A stretch of DNA of 64,000 nt, taken from positions 5,823,501 to 5,887,500 of the forward strand of contig NZ_CP109007.1 of the NCBI RefSeq assembly GCF_036226665.1, read 5' to 3'. Position 1 is the first letter of the stretch; every line of letters begins with the position of its first letter. Positions 1 through 9,030 of the stretch are shown here, piece by piece. The notes below the pieces were generated by a model. It saw only the letters and a list, made by a program, of their open reading frames with translations, searched no databases and had not been told where the DNA came from. This DNA comes from Streptomyces sp. NBC_00691 (lineage in GTDB: Bacteria > Actinomycetota > Actinomycetes > Streptomycetales > Streptomycetaceae). The translations under genes and the position numbers were made by a program.

Positions 1-830
1 CACGCCCCGAGACGCTGCGAGAGCTGCTCGACCTGCTGCCGGCCGACGGCGCACAGGCGATGCGCCGCGAACTGGAGTCCCGACTCCGCCAAGTGGGCAC
101 CGCGAACGACCTGGGCCCCGTGCTCGCTGACCGGCTCGCGGCCCTCGACCGGCCCGTGTTCGCCGAGTTCTTCGGCGGAGGCGAAGAGGCCAGGTCTTTC
201 TCGCTGCGGGCGGTCGCCCAGCATCCGATCCGGGTGCGGATCAGCCTGCCGGAGGGCGGTCACGAGGAGGCGGCGCGTCTCCTCAACCGCCTCTTGACCG
301 CCCAGTTCCAGCACATCACCCGGGGAGGCACGGGACGCGGCAACTTCGCGTGTCTGGTGCTCGACGACGCGGCGGGCGCGGTGACGCCCGGCACTCTGCG
401 CGCGCTCCAGCGGCTGCGCACACAGAACGCGGGTGTCGTGCTGGCCCTCCGCACACTCGCAGAGGTGCCCGAGGCGCTGCACGGTCCGCTCCTCGCGATC
501 GTCGGCTGTCGGATGGCCTTCTCGGGGCTCCCCACCTGGGACGGCAGGGCCTTCGCCGAGGCATGGGGCACCGAACGCGTGGAGATGACCGAGGTGGCCC
601 ATCACACCGTCTTCGCCGATCAGCCGATGACCAGGGCCATCCACGCCCTGCGCAAACTGGTGACGGGCAAGGCCGTGACCACCGAGGCCGTCACCGTACG
701 AGAGGTGGAGCGGCAGCGCTGGTCCGCCTCGGACCTGGCCCACGCCGTACCGCCGGGCCACGCCGTCCTCTCGTTGAGCCATGTGCGCGGCGAGCAGGTG
801 CCGCCCATGCTCGTCGATCTGCGAGGCTGA
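1..830 (+). CDS. P-loop ATPase-like protein, C-terminal part (5' end outside window)
   Basis: The reading frame is open from base 3 to the stop at 828-830, so the gene starts upstream of the window; an internal ATG at 60 is not needed as a start. The visible 275 or so residues include a Walker-B-like stretch (FACLVLDD) followed by a region about helices and an ALRTL segment. This recalls the motor part of VirD4/TraD/TraG coupling-type or HerA-like ATPases that many actinomycetes carry as ATP/GTP-binding proteins. The Walker A motif would lie upstream and cannot be seen. The family assignment is an inference from one motif and the overall pattern. It is followed after 83 bp by the PucR gene in the same direction. 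Confidence 0.5.
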   Translation, partial: RPETLRELLDLLPADGAQAMRRELESRLRQVGTANDLGPVLADRLAALDRPVFAEFFGGGEEARSFSLRAVAQHPIRVRISLPEGGHEEAARLLNRLLTAQFQHITRGGTGRGNFACLVLDDAAGAVTPGTLRALQRLRTQNAGVVLALRTLAEVPEALHGPLLAIVGCRMAFSGLPTWDGRAFAEAWGTERVEMTEVAHHTVFADQPMTRAIHALRKLVTGKAVTTEAVTVREVERQRWSASDLAHAVPPGHAVLSLSHVRGEQVPPMLVDLRG

Positions 831-913
831 GCGGCCGTCCCGCCGCCCTGGCACAATCGGGTGCGCCGCTCGGCTGAGCGGTGCCCCCTCGCTCAAAGGT
901 CCGACGGTCCCCA

Positions 914-2470
914 ATGCCGCCCACCCTCGCCTCGCTCGTCCAGCACTCCTCCCTGAAGCTCGTCGTCCGCGCGGGGGAGGACCGGCTGGACACCCCCGTC
1001 CGCTGGGCGCACGTCAGCGAGCTCGCCGACCCCGTTCCGTACATGGAGGGCGGCGAGCTCCTCCTCACCACCGCGCTCACCCTCGACGCGGAGGACCTGG
1101 AGGCGATGCGCCGCTACGTGCGGCGGCTCCTCGGCGCGGGGGTCGTCGGGCTCGGCTTCGCCGTCGGCGTCAACTACGACGAGATCCCGGCCGCCCTCCT
1201 CGACGCCGCCCGCGACGAGCACCTGCCCCTCCTCGAAGTACCGCGCCGGACGCCCTTCCTCGCCATCAGCAAGGCCGTGTCCGCCGCCATCTCCGCCGAC
1301 CAGTACCGCGCCGTCACCGCCGGCTTCGAGGCCCAGCGCGAGCTGACCCGTGCCGCGCTCGCCGAAGGCCCCGAGGCCGTCGTCGCCCGGCTCGCCGCCC
1401 ACGTCGACGGCTGGGCCGCGCTCTACGACACCTCCGGCACCGTCGTCGCCGTCTCGCCCGACTGGGCGGCCCGCCGGGCCGCCCGCCTCACCCCCGACGT
1501 CGAGCGGCTGCGCGACCGGCCCGCGCCCGCCAGCGCCGTCGTCGGCGGTACGGACGACCGCGTCGAGCTCCAGTCGCTCGGCACCGGACGACGGGTGCGC
1601 GGCGCCCTCGCCGTCGGCACCGGCGCGCCCCTGGGGACGGCCGAGCGGTACGCCGTGCACTCCGCGATCGCCCTGCTCACCCTCACGACGGAACGCTCCC
1701 GTTCGCTGCAGGCCGCCGAACAGCGGCTCGGTGCCGCGGTCCTCAGGATGATGCTCGCGGGCCAGCCGGACCACGCGCGCGCGGTGGCCGGTGAGGTGTA
1801 CGGCGGGCTGCTCGACGCCCCCTTCCGGCTCCTCGTCGCCGAGCCCGCCGGCGGCGACCCCACCGGTGAACCGGCGCTCCACGTCCTCGCCGAGGCCCTG
1901 GAGTCGGCGGCCGCCCGCGCGGGTGAGGCGGTGCTCACCGTCCCCGAGAGCGAGCAGCGCCTCGTCGTCCTCGCGGCCGACGCGGGCGCGGTCGTCGCCG
2001 CCTGCGAGGGGTACGCCGAACGGGACGCCGAGGACGCCGGCCTCACCATCGGCCTCTCGGCCCCCGCCGGCCCGATCACGGCCGCCGCCGCGTACAAGCA
2101 GGCGGAACAGGCCCTCTCGGTGGCGAGGCGGCGTGGCAAGGCGCTCGTCGAGCACGAGGACCTCGCGGCGGGCTCGGTCCTGCCGCTCCTCGCCGACGAC
2201 GCCGTCCGCGCGTTCGCCGACGGGATGCTCCGCGCCCTCCGTGACCACGACGCGACGGGCCGCGGCGACCTCGTCGCCTCCCTGCGGGCCTGGCTCTCCC
2301 GGCACGGCCAGTGGGACGCGGCCGCGGCCGACCTGGGCGTCCACCGGCACACCCTGCGTTACCGGATGCGGCGGGTGGAGGAAATCCTCGGCCGCTCGCT
2401 CGACGACCCGGACGTGCGGATGGAGCTGTGGCTGGCGCTCAAGGCGACAGGGGAGGGCGGCGCGGAGTAG
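914..2470 (+). CDS. PucR family transcriptional regulator
   Basis: This is a 518-residue regulator of the PucR/CdaR type. The N-terminal PucR domain (about residues 1-125) begins with the family-like TLASLVQHSSLKLVVRAGE pattern. A GGDEF-like middle region follows, and the C-terminal HTH_30 domain carries DLGVHRHTLRYRMRRVEEILGR at the very end. The start at ATG 914 is preferred to the in-frame ATG at 881 because the conserved domain starts a few residues after it. Family members control purine, GABA or amino-acid catabolism. The nearby aldehyde dehydrogenase at 4167 is a plausible target, but no operator was recognised. Confidence 0.88.
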   Translation: MPPTLASLVQHSSLKLVVRAGEDRLDTPVRWAHVSELADPVPYMEGGELLLTTALTLDAEDLEAMRRYVRRLLGAGVVGLGFAVGVNYDEIPAALLDAARDEHLPLLEVPRRTPFLAISKAVSAAISADQYRAVTAGFEAQRELTRAALAEGPEAVVARLAAHVDGWAALYDTSGTVVAVSPDWAARRAARLTPDVERLRDRPAPASAVVGGTDDRVELQSLGTGRRVRGALAVGTGAPLGTAERYAVHSAIALLTLTTERSRSLQAAEQRLGAAVLRMMLAGQPDHARAVAGEVYGGLLDAPFRLLVAEPAGGDPTGEPALHVLAEALESAAARAGEAVLTVPESEQRLVVLAADAGAVVAACEGYAERDAEDAGLTIGLSAPAGPITAAAAYKQAEQALSVARRRGKALVEHEDLAAGSVLPLLADDAVRAFADGMLRALRDHDATGRGDLVASLRAWLSRHGQWDAAAADLGVHRHTLRYRMRRVEEILGRSLDDPDVRMELWLALKATGEGGAE

Positions 2471-2492
2471 CACGCGGAGCCGGGCGGGAGGG

Positions 2493-2577
2493 CTTGGGCC
2501 CGGCACGCCGAGAGCACGCACCTGGCGCCGCGGGGCCGCCCTTCGGGCGACGACGGGATTTCGACGTCAGGACCTAG
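2493..2577. repeat. Decayed half copy of the CTAG-flanked MITE
   Basis: This stretch matches the right arm of the complete element at 31310-31488 over roughly 80 bp, with scattered differences, and ends in the same CTAG. The left arm is missing. The CTAG (2574-2577) supplies the TAG stop codon of the small minus-strand gene that follows. It fills most of the gap between the PucR gene and that gene. Confidence 0.75.
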
Positions 2578-2771
2578 TCGTTCCCGCCCCCGTCGTCGCT
2601 CCCGCCGGTGACGCTCCTCCGGCGGTTGCTGCTGCGCACCATGCTTCCGAGCGTCAGGGTCACCGCGGCGACGCCCCGTACCCAGCCGGGCCCGCCCCGC
2701 GCGGCCCACACCACGCAGACGCACCCTCCGATCGCGAGCACCAGAACGCCGGTCAACGCGAACATGATCAT
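2574..2771 (-). CDS. Small membrane protein, unknown function
   Basis: A 65-residue protein with one strongly hydrophobic N-terminal segment (about residues 3-24, FALTGVLVLAIGGCVCVVWA), a short hydrophobic stretch around 32-42 and an Arg/Ser/Gly-rich polar tail. Either ATG (2771 or two codons later) could start it. The stop codon lies in the CTAG end of a MITE remnant, so the original 3' end may have been altered. It is divergent from the EamA gene at 2937. No family was recognised, and it could be a chance ORF, although the hydrophobic profile argues for a real product. Confidence 0.5.
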   Translation of the reverse strand: MIMFALTGVLVLAIGGCVCVVWAARGGPGWVRGVAAVTLTLGSMVRSSNRRRSVTGGSDDGGGND

Positions 2772-2899
2772 GCGAGTCCCCCTGTCTGTCGTCCCCCTGC
2801 ACCGCTTCCGCGAGGGGGTCCGGACATCCTGTCATCCCCGAAAACGGTCTCCACGCGCCCGCGTACGGGCCTCCGCCTGCCCGAACGCGGGCAATTCTC

Positions 2900-2929
2900 T
2901 TGGTCATCGCACCTTTCACTCCTTACTCT
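2900..2929 (+). promoter_or_regulatory. Likely promoter of the EamA gene (leaderless transcript)
   Basis: TTGGTC at 2900-2905 and TACTCT at 2924-2929 are 18 bp apart, a good match to the main Streptomyces vegetative promoter. The ATG at 2937 lies 7 bp past the -10 box and has no Shine-Dalgarno, so transcription and translation probably start at the same base. Confidence 0.55.
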
Positions 2930-2936
2930 CCTGCTC

Positions 2937-3941
2937 ATGACAAGCCCCGCCGTCGACCCGGCCCCCGAGCCACCCCGAGCCGCTCCCGAGCCCGGCCCCC
3001 GTACCCCCGTGGCCGTCGAGGCCGCCGCCGTGGCCGCCGCCACCGTCCCGGCCCGCCGGATCACCGGCGCCGTATGGGCCGCGCTCGGCATCGTCTACGT
3101 CGTCTGGGGCTCCACGTACCTCGGCATCCGGATCGCCGTCGAGACGATGCCGCCGTTCCTCTCCGCCGGTGTCCGCTTCGCCACCGCCGGGCTGCTCCTG
3201 GCCGGGATCATCGCCTGGCGCCAGGGGCCCGCCGCCCTCAAGGTCGACCGGCGGCAGCTCGGCTCGGCCGTGCTCGTCGGCCTGCTCCTGATCCTCGGCG
3301 GCAACGCCCTCGTCGTCCTCGCCGAGACCTCCATCCCCTCCGGCCTGGCCGCCCTGCTCATCTCCGTCGTCCCGGCCTGGGTCGTGATCCTCAAGGCCGC
3401 CACCGGCCAGCGGCCGAGTGCCGGCGGGCTCGCCGGTGTGCTCCTGGGGCTCGTGGGGCTCGCCGTGCTCACCCTGCCGGGAGTCAGCGGTGAGGTGAAG
3501 GTCGGCGGAGTCGTCCTGGTCGTGGTCGCGACCCTGCTGTGGTCGGTCGGCTCGTTCTCGTCCGCGCGTCTCCCGATGCCCCCGAACCCCTTCACGGCCA
3601 GTGCGTACGAGATGATCGCGGGCGGTCTCGCCGGTATCGCCCTCGGACTGTTCCGGGGCGAGCAGCACGGCCTCGACCTGTCCGCGATATCGGCCCGCTC
3701 GTGGGTGGCGCTCGCCTACCTGATCGTCTTCGGCTCGCTGATCGCCTTCACCGCGTACGCGTGGCTCCTGCAGGCCGCGCCGCTCTCGCTGGTCGCGACG
3801 TACGCGTACGTGAACCCGGTCGTCGCGGTCGCCCTCGGCGCCCTCGTCCTGAACGAGGCCCTGTCCTGGCCCATCGTCCTGGGCGGCGCGATCGTCGTCG
3901 GCGGCGTCTGTCTCATCGTCTCGACGGAACGGCGCGGATGA
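2937..3941 (+). CDS. EamA/DMT family transporter
   Basis: This 334-residue protein of the drug/metabolite transporter superfamily has two EamA repeats and about ten membrane spans after a Pro/Ala-rich cytoplasmic N-terminus of about 40 residues. The first repeat starts at GIVYVVWGSTYLGIRIAVETMP, typical of RhaT/YdcZ-like exporters. The last helices contain YAYVNPVVAVALGALVLNE, the conserved second-repeat signature. It probably exports a small metabolite or amino acid; the substrate cannot be inferred. The ATG at 2937 is preferred over upstream in-frame codons because it begins the protein just downstream of a promoter-like sequence. Confidence 0.88.
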   Translation: MTSPAVDPAPEPPRAAPEPGPRTPVAVEAAAVAAATVPARRITGAVWAALGIVYVVWGSTYLGIRIAVETMPPFLSAGVRFATAGLLLAGIIAWRQGPAALKVDRRQLGSAVLVGLLLILGGNALVVLAETSIPSGLAALLISVVPAWVVILKAATGQRPSAGGLAGVLLGLVGLAVLTLPGVSGEVKVGGVVLVVVATLLWSVGSFSSARLPMPPNPFTASAYEMIAGGLAGIALGLFRGEQHGLDLSAISARSWVALAYLIVFGSLIAFTAYAWLLQAAPLSLVATYAYVNPVVAVALGALVLNEALSWPIVLGGAIVVGGVCLIVSTERRG

Positions 3942-4002
3942 CCCTGGCCCCGGGGCGCGGATGACCGAATCCACGCGGTGCGGATGACCCGTGCCCCGGG
4001 GT
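3934..4002. repeat. Three 23-bp tandem repeats at the end of the EamA gene
   Basis: The decamer GCGGATGACC recurs at 3934, 3957 and 3980 with an exact 23-bp period. The remainder of copies 1 and 3 is also similar (CC-rich, ending CCCCGGGG). The EamA stop codon lies in the first copy. The repeats may come from replication slippage. Confidence 0.7.
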
Positions 4003-4166
4003 GTGCCCGGTCCCGTCCCGTGGCGCCGCGCCCGCTCTTCGGCCAATTCGGACAGAGGCCCCGACCCATCACTCCACATGGGACAAGCCCACGCCCGCCG
4101 CCCCGGCCCTAACGTGTCACGAGAGCAATCGCTCGCACCCCCCGATACGGAAAGGGCCGGGACGCA

Positions 4167-5612
4167 ATGACGACCACCCACGCCTTCTGGCTCGCCGGCC
4201 GCGAGGCCACCGGCGAGGCCACCTTCGACGTCACGAACTCCTTCGACGGACGTCTGGTCGGCAAGGTCAGCGTGCCCACCGAGGCCCAGGTCGAGGAGGC
4301 CGTCGCCGCCGCGCACGCCGTCGTCGACGAGTTCGCCGCGACCCCGGCGCACGTCCGCGCCGCCGCCCTCGACCACGTGTCGAAGCGGCTCGCCGAGCGC
4401 ACCGAGGAGATCGCCCTGGTGATCTCCGCCGAGAACGGCAAGCCCATCAAGTGGGCCCGCGGCGAGGTCGGCCGTGCCGTCTCCGTCTTCCGTTTCGCCG
4501 CCGAGGAGGCCCGCCGCTGGAACGCCGGCGAGGCCCAGCGCCTGGACACCGAGGCCGGTGGCGCGGGCCGCCTCGCGCTGACCCGCCGTATCCCCAAGGG
4601 TGTCGTCCTCGGCATCGCGCCGTTCAACTTCCCGCTGAACCTCAGCGCCCACAAGGTCGCCCCGGCCATCGCCGTCGGCGCCCCGATCATCCTCAAGCCG
4701 GCCCCGTCGACCCCGATCTCCTCCCTCATCCTGGGCGAGATCCTGGCCGAGACCGACCTGCCGGCCGGCTCCTGGTCGATCCTGACCGTGCCGAACGACC
4801 GCATGCCCGCCCTCGTCAAGGACGAGCGCCTCCCGGTCATCTCCTTCACCGGCTCCGACACGGTCGGCTACGCCATCCAGCAGTCGGTGCCCCACAAGCA
4901 CTGCACCCTGGAGCTCGGCGGAAACGCCGCGGCCGTCGTCCTCCCCGACTGGTCCTCCGAGGAGGACCTGGACTGGGCGGCGAGCCGTATCGCCACCTTC
5001 TCCAACTACCAGGGCGGCCAGTCCTGCATCTCCGTCCAGCGCGTGATCGTCGACTCCTCCGTCCACGACCGCCTGCTGCCGAAGATCGTCGCCGCCGTCG
5101 AGGCCCAGGTCACCGGTGATCCGTCCGACTCCGCCACCGACGTCGGCCCGCTGGTCGACGAGGCCGCCGCGAAGCGCGTCGAGTCCTGGGTGGACGAGGC
5201 CGTCGCCGCCGGCGCCAAGCTCCTCGCGGGCGGCAAGCGCGAGGGCGCGACCTACGCCCCGACCGTGCTCACCGAGCTCCCGGCGGACGTCACGCTGGCC
5301 CGCGCCGAGGTCTTCGGCCCGGTCCTGACCATCACCCGGGTGGACGGCGAGGCCGAGGCCTTCGCCGCCGTCAACGACTCCGACTTCGGACTCCAGGCCG
5401 GTGTCTTCACCCACGACCTCCAGGCCGCCTTCCGCGCCCACCGCGCCCTCGAGGTCGGCGGCGTGATCGTGGGCGACGTCCCCTCGTACCGCGCCGACCA
5501 GATGCCGTACGGCGGTGCCAAGCGCTCCGGCGTCGGCCGTGAGGGCGTCAAGTACGCCATGGACGACTACACCTACGAGCGTGTCCTCGTCCTGACGGGC
5601 CTCGCCCTGTAA
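4167..5612 (+). CDS. NAD(P)+-dependent aldehyde dehydrogenase
   Basis: A 481-residue ALDH-superfamily enzyme that oxidises an aldehyde to the acid. Visible catalytic residues are Asn154 (APFNFP), Glu249 in LELGGN and the nucleophile Cys287 in GGQSCIS. The C-terminal YGGAKRSGVGREG segment is the usual oligomerisation region. The sequence resembles the lactaldehyde/GAPN-like branch more than succinate-semialdehyde or betaine-aldehyde enzymes; the substrate is not determined. A purine-rich Shine-Dalgarno (GGAAAGGG) precedes the ATG. It is monocistronic: about 225 bp lie upstream and a terminator follows. A link to the PucR regulator is possible but unproven. Confidence 0.92.
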   Translation: MTTTHAFWLAGREATGEATFDVTNSFDGRLVGKVSVPTEAQVEEAVAAAHAVVDEFAATPAHVRAAALDHVSKRLAERTEEIALVISAENGKPIKWARGEVGRAVSVFRFAAEEARRWNAGEAQRLDTEAGGAGRLALTRRIPKGVVLGIAPFNFPLNLSAHKVAPAIAVGAPIILKPAPSTPISSLILGEILAETDLPAGSWSILTVPNDRMPALVKDERLPVISFTGSDTVGYAIQQSVPHKHCTLELGGNAAAVVLPDWSSEEDLDWAASRIATFSNYQGGQSCISVQRVIVDSSVHDRLLPKIVAAVEAQVTGDPSDSATDVGPLVDEAAAKRVESWVDEAVAAGAKLLAGGKREGATYAPTVLTELPADVTLARAEVFGPVLTITRVDGEAEAFAAVNDSDFGLQAGVFTHDLQAAFRAHRALEVGGVIVGDVPSYRADQMPYGGAKRSGVGREGVKYAMDDYTYERVLVLTGLAL

Positions 5613-5638
5613 GGACGCGTACGCGCGCCGCGAGACCA

Positions 5639-5675
5639 GGCGGTCCGAACCCACTGTGCGGGGGTTCGGGCCGCC
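5639..5675 (+). terminator. Terminator after aldehyde dehydrogenase gene
   Basis: A 14-bp stem with one G-U pair (GGCGGTCCGAACCC with GGGTTCGGGCCGCC), a 9-nt loop and a short T run. Confidence 0.8.
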
Positions 5676-5768
5676 TTTCGCCGTCCGGGCGTGCCGCCGC
5701 CGGATCCCCCCGCCTGTCGGTACCTCCCGAAATCGGGTACGACGGACAGTGAGACCGAGGAGGTGTCC

Positions 5769-7691
5769 ATGTCCGCCCCCACCCAGCGGCCCAAGGTCAC
5801 CGCGCACGAGGCCCGGCAGACCGCCGAGGCCGCACGTGAGCGGGACTGGCACAAGCCCAGCTTCGCCAGGGAACTCTTCCTCGGCCGGTTCCGGCTCGAC
5901 CTCGTCCATCCCCATCCGCTCCCCGCCGACGAGGACGCCCGGCGCGGAGAGGCCTTCCTGGCCGCCCTCCGCGCGTTCTGCGAGACCCGGATCGACGGCG
6001 CCCGCATCGAGCGCGAGGCCCGCATCCCCGACGAGACGCTCGCCGGACTCAAGGAACTCGGCGCGCTCGGGATGAAGATCGACGTGAAGTACGGCGGCCT
6101 CGGCCTCACCCAGCTGTACTACAACCGGGCCCTCGCGCTCGTCGGCTCCGCGAGCCCCGCGGTCGGCGCTCTGCTCTCCGCGCATCAGTCGATCGGCGTA
6201 CCGCAGCCGCTGAAACTCTTCGGCACCCGGGAGCAGAAGGACGCCTTCCTGCCCCGGCTGGCCCGTACGGACATCTCCGCGTTCCTGCTGACCGAGCCGG
6301 ACGTCGGCTCCGACCCGGCGCGGCTGGCCACCACGGCCGTACCCGACGGGGACACGTACGTCCTCGACGGCGTGAAGCTCTGGACCACCAACGGCGTCAT
6401 CGCCGACCTGCTCGTCGTCATGGCCCGTGTGCCCGTCTCGGACGGGCATCCCGGCGGCATCACCGCCTTCGTCGTCGAGGCCGGCTCGCCCGGCATCACC
6501 GTCGAGCACCGCAACGCCTTCATGGGCCTGCGCGGCCTGGAGAACGGCGTCACCCGCTTCCACGGCGTCCGGGTCCCCGCCGAGAACCGCATCGGCCCCG
6601 AGGGCGCCGGCCTCAAGATCGCCCTCACCACCCTCAACACCGGCCGGCTCTCCCTGCCCGCCGCCTGCGCGGGCGCCGGGAAGTGGTGCCTGCGGATCGC
6701 CCGCGAGTGGGCGGGTGTCCGGGAGCAGTGGGGCGGGCCGGTCGGCAGGCACGAGGCCGTCGGCACCAAGATCTCCTTCATCGCGGCCACCACCTTCGCC
6801 CTGGAGGCGGTCGTCGACCTCGCCTCCCAGATGGCCGACGAGGACCGCAACGACATCCGGATCGAGGCCGCCCTCGCGAAGCTGTACGGCTCCGAGATGG
6901 CCTGGCTCATCGCCGACGAACTCGCCCAGATCCGCGGCGGCCGCGGCTACGAGACCGCCGACTCGCTCGCCGCCCGCGGCGAACGCGCCGTCCCCGCCGA
7001 GCAGGTCCTGCGCGATCTGCGGATCAACCGGATCTTCGAGGGCTCGACCGAGATCATGCACCTGCTGATCGCCCGCGAGGCCGTCGACGCCCACCTCTCC
7101 GTCGCCGGCGACCTCATTGACCCCGGGAAGTCGCTCGCCGACAAGGCGAAGGCCGGCGCGCGGGCGGGCGGCTTCTACGCCCGCTGGCTGCCGGGGCTCG
7201 TGACGGGGCCGGGGCAACTGCCGCGCTCGTACGCCGAGTTCGGCGAGCTGGCGACACATCTCCGATACGTCGAGCGGACCTCCCGCAAGCTCGCCCGCTC
7301 GACCTTCTACGCGATGTCCCGCTGGCAGGGCCGGATGGAACTCAAGCAGGCCTTCCTCGGCCGGATCGTCGACATCGGCGCGGAACTCTTCGCGATGAGC
7401 GCCGCGTGCGTACGGGCCGAACTGCTGCGCACCACCGGCGACCACGGCCGGGAGGCCCGGCAGCTCGCGGACGCCTTCTGCCGACAGGCCCGGCTGCGGA
7501 TCGAGGAGCTGTTCGGACGGCTCTGGTCCAACACCGACGACATCGACCGGAAGGTCGCCGACGGCGTGCTCGCCGGCCGGTACACCTGGCTGGAGGAGGG
7601 CATCGTCGACCCGGGCGACGACGGCCCCTGGATCGCGGACGCCACCCCCGGCCCCTCGGCGCACGAGGACGTCCACCGCCGCGTCCCGTGA
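5769..7691 (+). CDS. Acyl-CoA dehydrogenase, long VLCAD/FadE type
   Basis: This FAD enzyme catalyses the first step of fatty-acid beta-oxidation. At 640 residues it is longer than the usual 380-residue enzymes and matches the VLCAD/ACAD9-like class with an extra C-terminal helical domain. Signatures include LLTEPDVGSD (FAD/substrate binding), QIRGGRGYE and NRIFEGSTEIMHLL, whose Glu424 is the expected catalytic base. The start at ATG 5769 is chosen because of a strong GAGGAGGT ribosome binding site 5 bp upstream and because residues before it look non-coding. It stands alone between two terminators. Confidence 0.92.
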   Translation: MSAPTQRPKVTAHEARQTAEAARERDWHKPSFARELFLGRFRLDLVHPHPLPADEDARRGEAFLAALRAFCETRIDGARIEREARIPDETLAGLKELGALGMKIDVKYGGLGLTQLYYNRALALVGSASPAVGALLSAHQSIGVPQPLKLFGTREQKDAFLPRLARTDISAFLLTEPDVGSDPARLATTAVPDGDTYVLDGVKLWTTNGVIADLLVVMARVPVSDGHPGGITAFVVEAGSPGITVEHRNAFMGLRGLENGVTRFHGVRVPAENRIGPEGAGLKIALTTLNTGRLSLPAACAGAGKWCLRIAREWAGVREQWGGPVGRHEAVGTKISFIAATTFALEAVVDLASQMADEDRNDIRIEAALAKLYGSEMAWLIADELAQIRGGRGYETADSLAARGERAVPAEQVLRDLRINRIFEGSTEIMHLLIAREAVDAHLSVAGDLIDPGKSLADKAKAGARAGGFYARWLPGLVTGPGQLPRSYAEFGELATHLRYVERTSRKLARSTFYAMSRWQGRMELKQAFLGRIVDIGAELFAMSAACVRAELLRTTGDHGREARQLADAFCRQARLRIEELFGRLWSNTDDIDRKVADGVLAGRYTWLEEGIVDPGDDGPWIADATPGPSAHEDVHRRVP

Positions 7692-7699
7692 CCGGCCCG

Positions 7700-7726
7700 C
7701 CCGCGTTCCGCCATGCGGAACGCGGG
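7700..7726 (+). terminator. Terminator after acyl-CoA dehydrogenase gene
   Basis: A perfect 11-bp stem (CCCGCGTTCCG with CGGAACGCGGG) with a 5-nt loop, 9 bp after the stop codon. Confidence 0.75.
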
Positions 7727-7760
7727 TCCACCCGGCGGGACGGAACGGCAGGATGACCCC

Positions 7761-8996
7761 GTGACCGTCATCCACATCCCCGGCTCCAAGTCCGTCACCG
7801 CCCGCGCGCTCTTCCTCGCCGCGGCGGCCGAGGGCACCACCTCCCTCCTGCGGCCCCTCGTCTCCGACGACACCGAGGGCTTCGCCGGGGGGCTGGCCGC
7901 CCTCGGGTACGCCGTCAGCCGGGAGAGCGACGCCTGGCACATCGAGGGCCGGCCCGCCGGGCCCGGCGTGGACTCCGCCGACGTCTACTGCCGTGACGGC
8001 GCCACCACCGCCCGCTTCCTGCCCACCCTCGCCGCCGCCGGCCACGGCACCTACCGCTTCGACGCCTCCGCCCAGATGCGGCGGCGTCCCCTGGGCCCGC
8101 TCAGCACCGCCCTGCGCGAGCTCGGCGTCGACCTGCGGCACGGCGGTCAGGACGGACACCACCCGCTCGACGTCCACGCGCACGGCGTGAAGGGCGGCGC
8201 GCTCACCCTGGACGCCGGGCAGTCCTCCCAGTACCTGACGGCCCTGCTCATGCTGGGCCCGCTCACCGCCGAGGGCCTCGACATCACCGTCACCGACCTG
8301 GTCTCGGAGCCGTACGTCGAGATCACCCTCGCGATGATGCGGAGCTTCGGCGCCGAGATCCGCCAGGAGGGACGCACCTACCGCGTCGCCCCCACCGGCT
8401 ACCGCGCCCGGAGCTACGGCATCGAGCCCGACGCCTCCACCGCCAGCTACTTCTTCGCCGCCGCCGCCCTCGAACCCGGCCGTTCCGTCACCGTCCCCGG
8501 TCTCGGCACCGGCGCCCTCCAGGGCGACCTCGGCTTCGTCGACGTGCTGCGCCGCATGGGCGCCGACGTCGAGATCACGGCCACCGGCACCACCGTCCGC
8601 TCCACCGGCGCCCTGCGCGGCCTCACGGTCAACATGCGGGACATCTCCGACACCATGCCGACCCTCGCCGCGATCGCGCCCTTCGCCGACGGCCCGGTCC
8701 GCATCGAGGACGTGGCCAACACCCGGGTCAAGGAGTGCGACCGCCTCGACGCCTGCGCCGAGAACCTGCGCCGTCTCGGCATCACCGTCGAGACCGGCCC
8801 CGACTGGATCGAGATCCACCCCGGCACGCCCACCGGGCCCGTCGAGATCGCCACCCACGGCGACCACCGGATCGTCATGTCCTTCGCGGTCACCGCCCTG
8901 CGCACGCCCGGCATCACCTTCGACGACCCCGGCTGTGTGAAGAAGACGTTCCCCGACTTCCACCGGGTCTTCGACACGTTCGTCCACACCCCGTGA
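7761..8996 (+). CDS. aroA: 3-phosphoshikimate 1-carboxyvinyltransferase (EPSP synthase), second-type paralogue
   Basis: This enzyme transfers the enolpyruvyl group of PEP to shikimate 3-phosphate in aromatic amino-acid synthesis. The GTG at 7761 gives 411 residues, and the conserved PGSKSVTARAL motif follows at once (Lys10). Other signatures are DGATTARF, DAGQSSQY, NMRDISDTMPTL (catalytic Asp), TRVKECDRL (catalytic Glu) and GDHRIVMSFAV. Its sequence resembles the second EPSP synthase found in many Streptomyces, which also have a separate longer AroA, so it may be a paralogue rather than the housekeeping enzyme. No other shikimate genes are nearby. A CAGGAT box 6 bp before the start suggests a leaderless message. 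Confidence 0.92.
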   Translation: MTVIHIPGSKSVTARALFLAAAAEGTTSLLRPLVSDDTEGFAGGLAALGYAVSRESDAWHIEGRPAGPGVDSADVYCRDGATTARFLPTLAAAGHGTYRFDASAQMRRRPLGPLSTALRELGVDLRHGGQDGHHPLDVHAHGVKGGALTLDAGQSSQYLTALLMLGPLTAEGLDITVTDLVSEPYVEITLAMMRSFGAEIRQEGRTYRVAPTGYRARSYGIEPDASTASYFFAAAALEPGRSVTVPGLGTGALQGDLGFVDVLRRMGADVEITATGTTVRSTGALRGLTVNMRDISDTMPTLAAIAPFADGPVRIEDVANTRVKECDRLDACAENLRRLGITVETGPDWIEIHPGTPTGPVEIATHGDHRIVMSFAVTALRTPGITFDDPGCVKKTFPDFHRVFDTFVHTP

Positions 8997-9030
8997 AGAC
9001 CGCCCGGCGTTTGCGGCAAGAATGGGGGGC

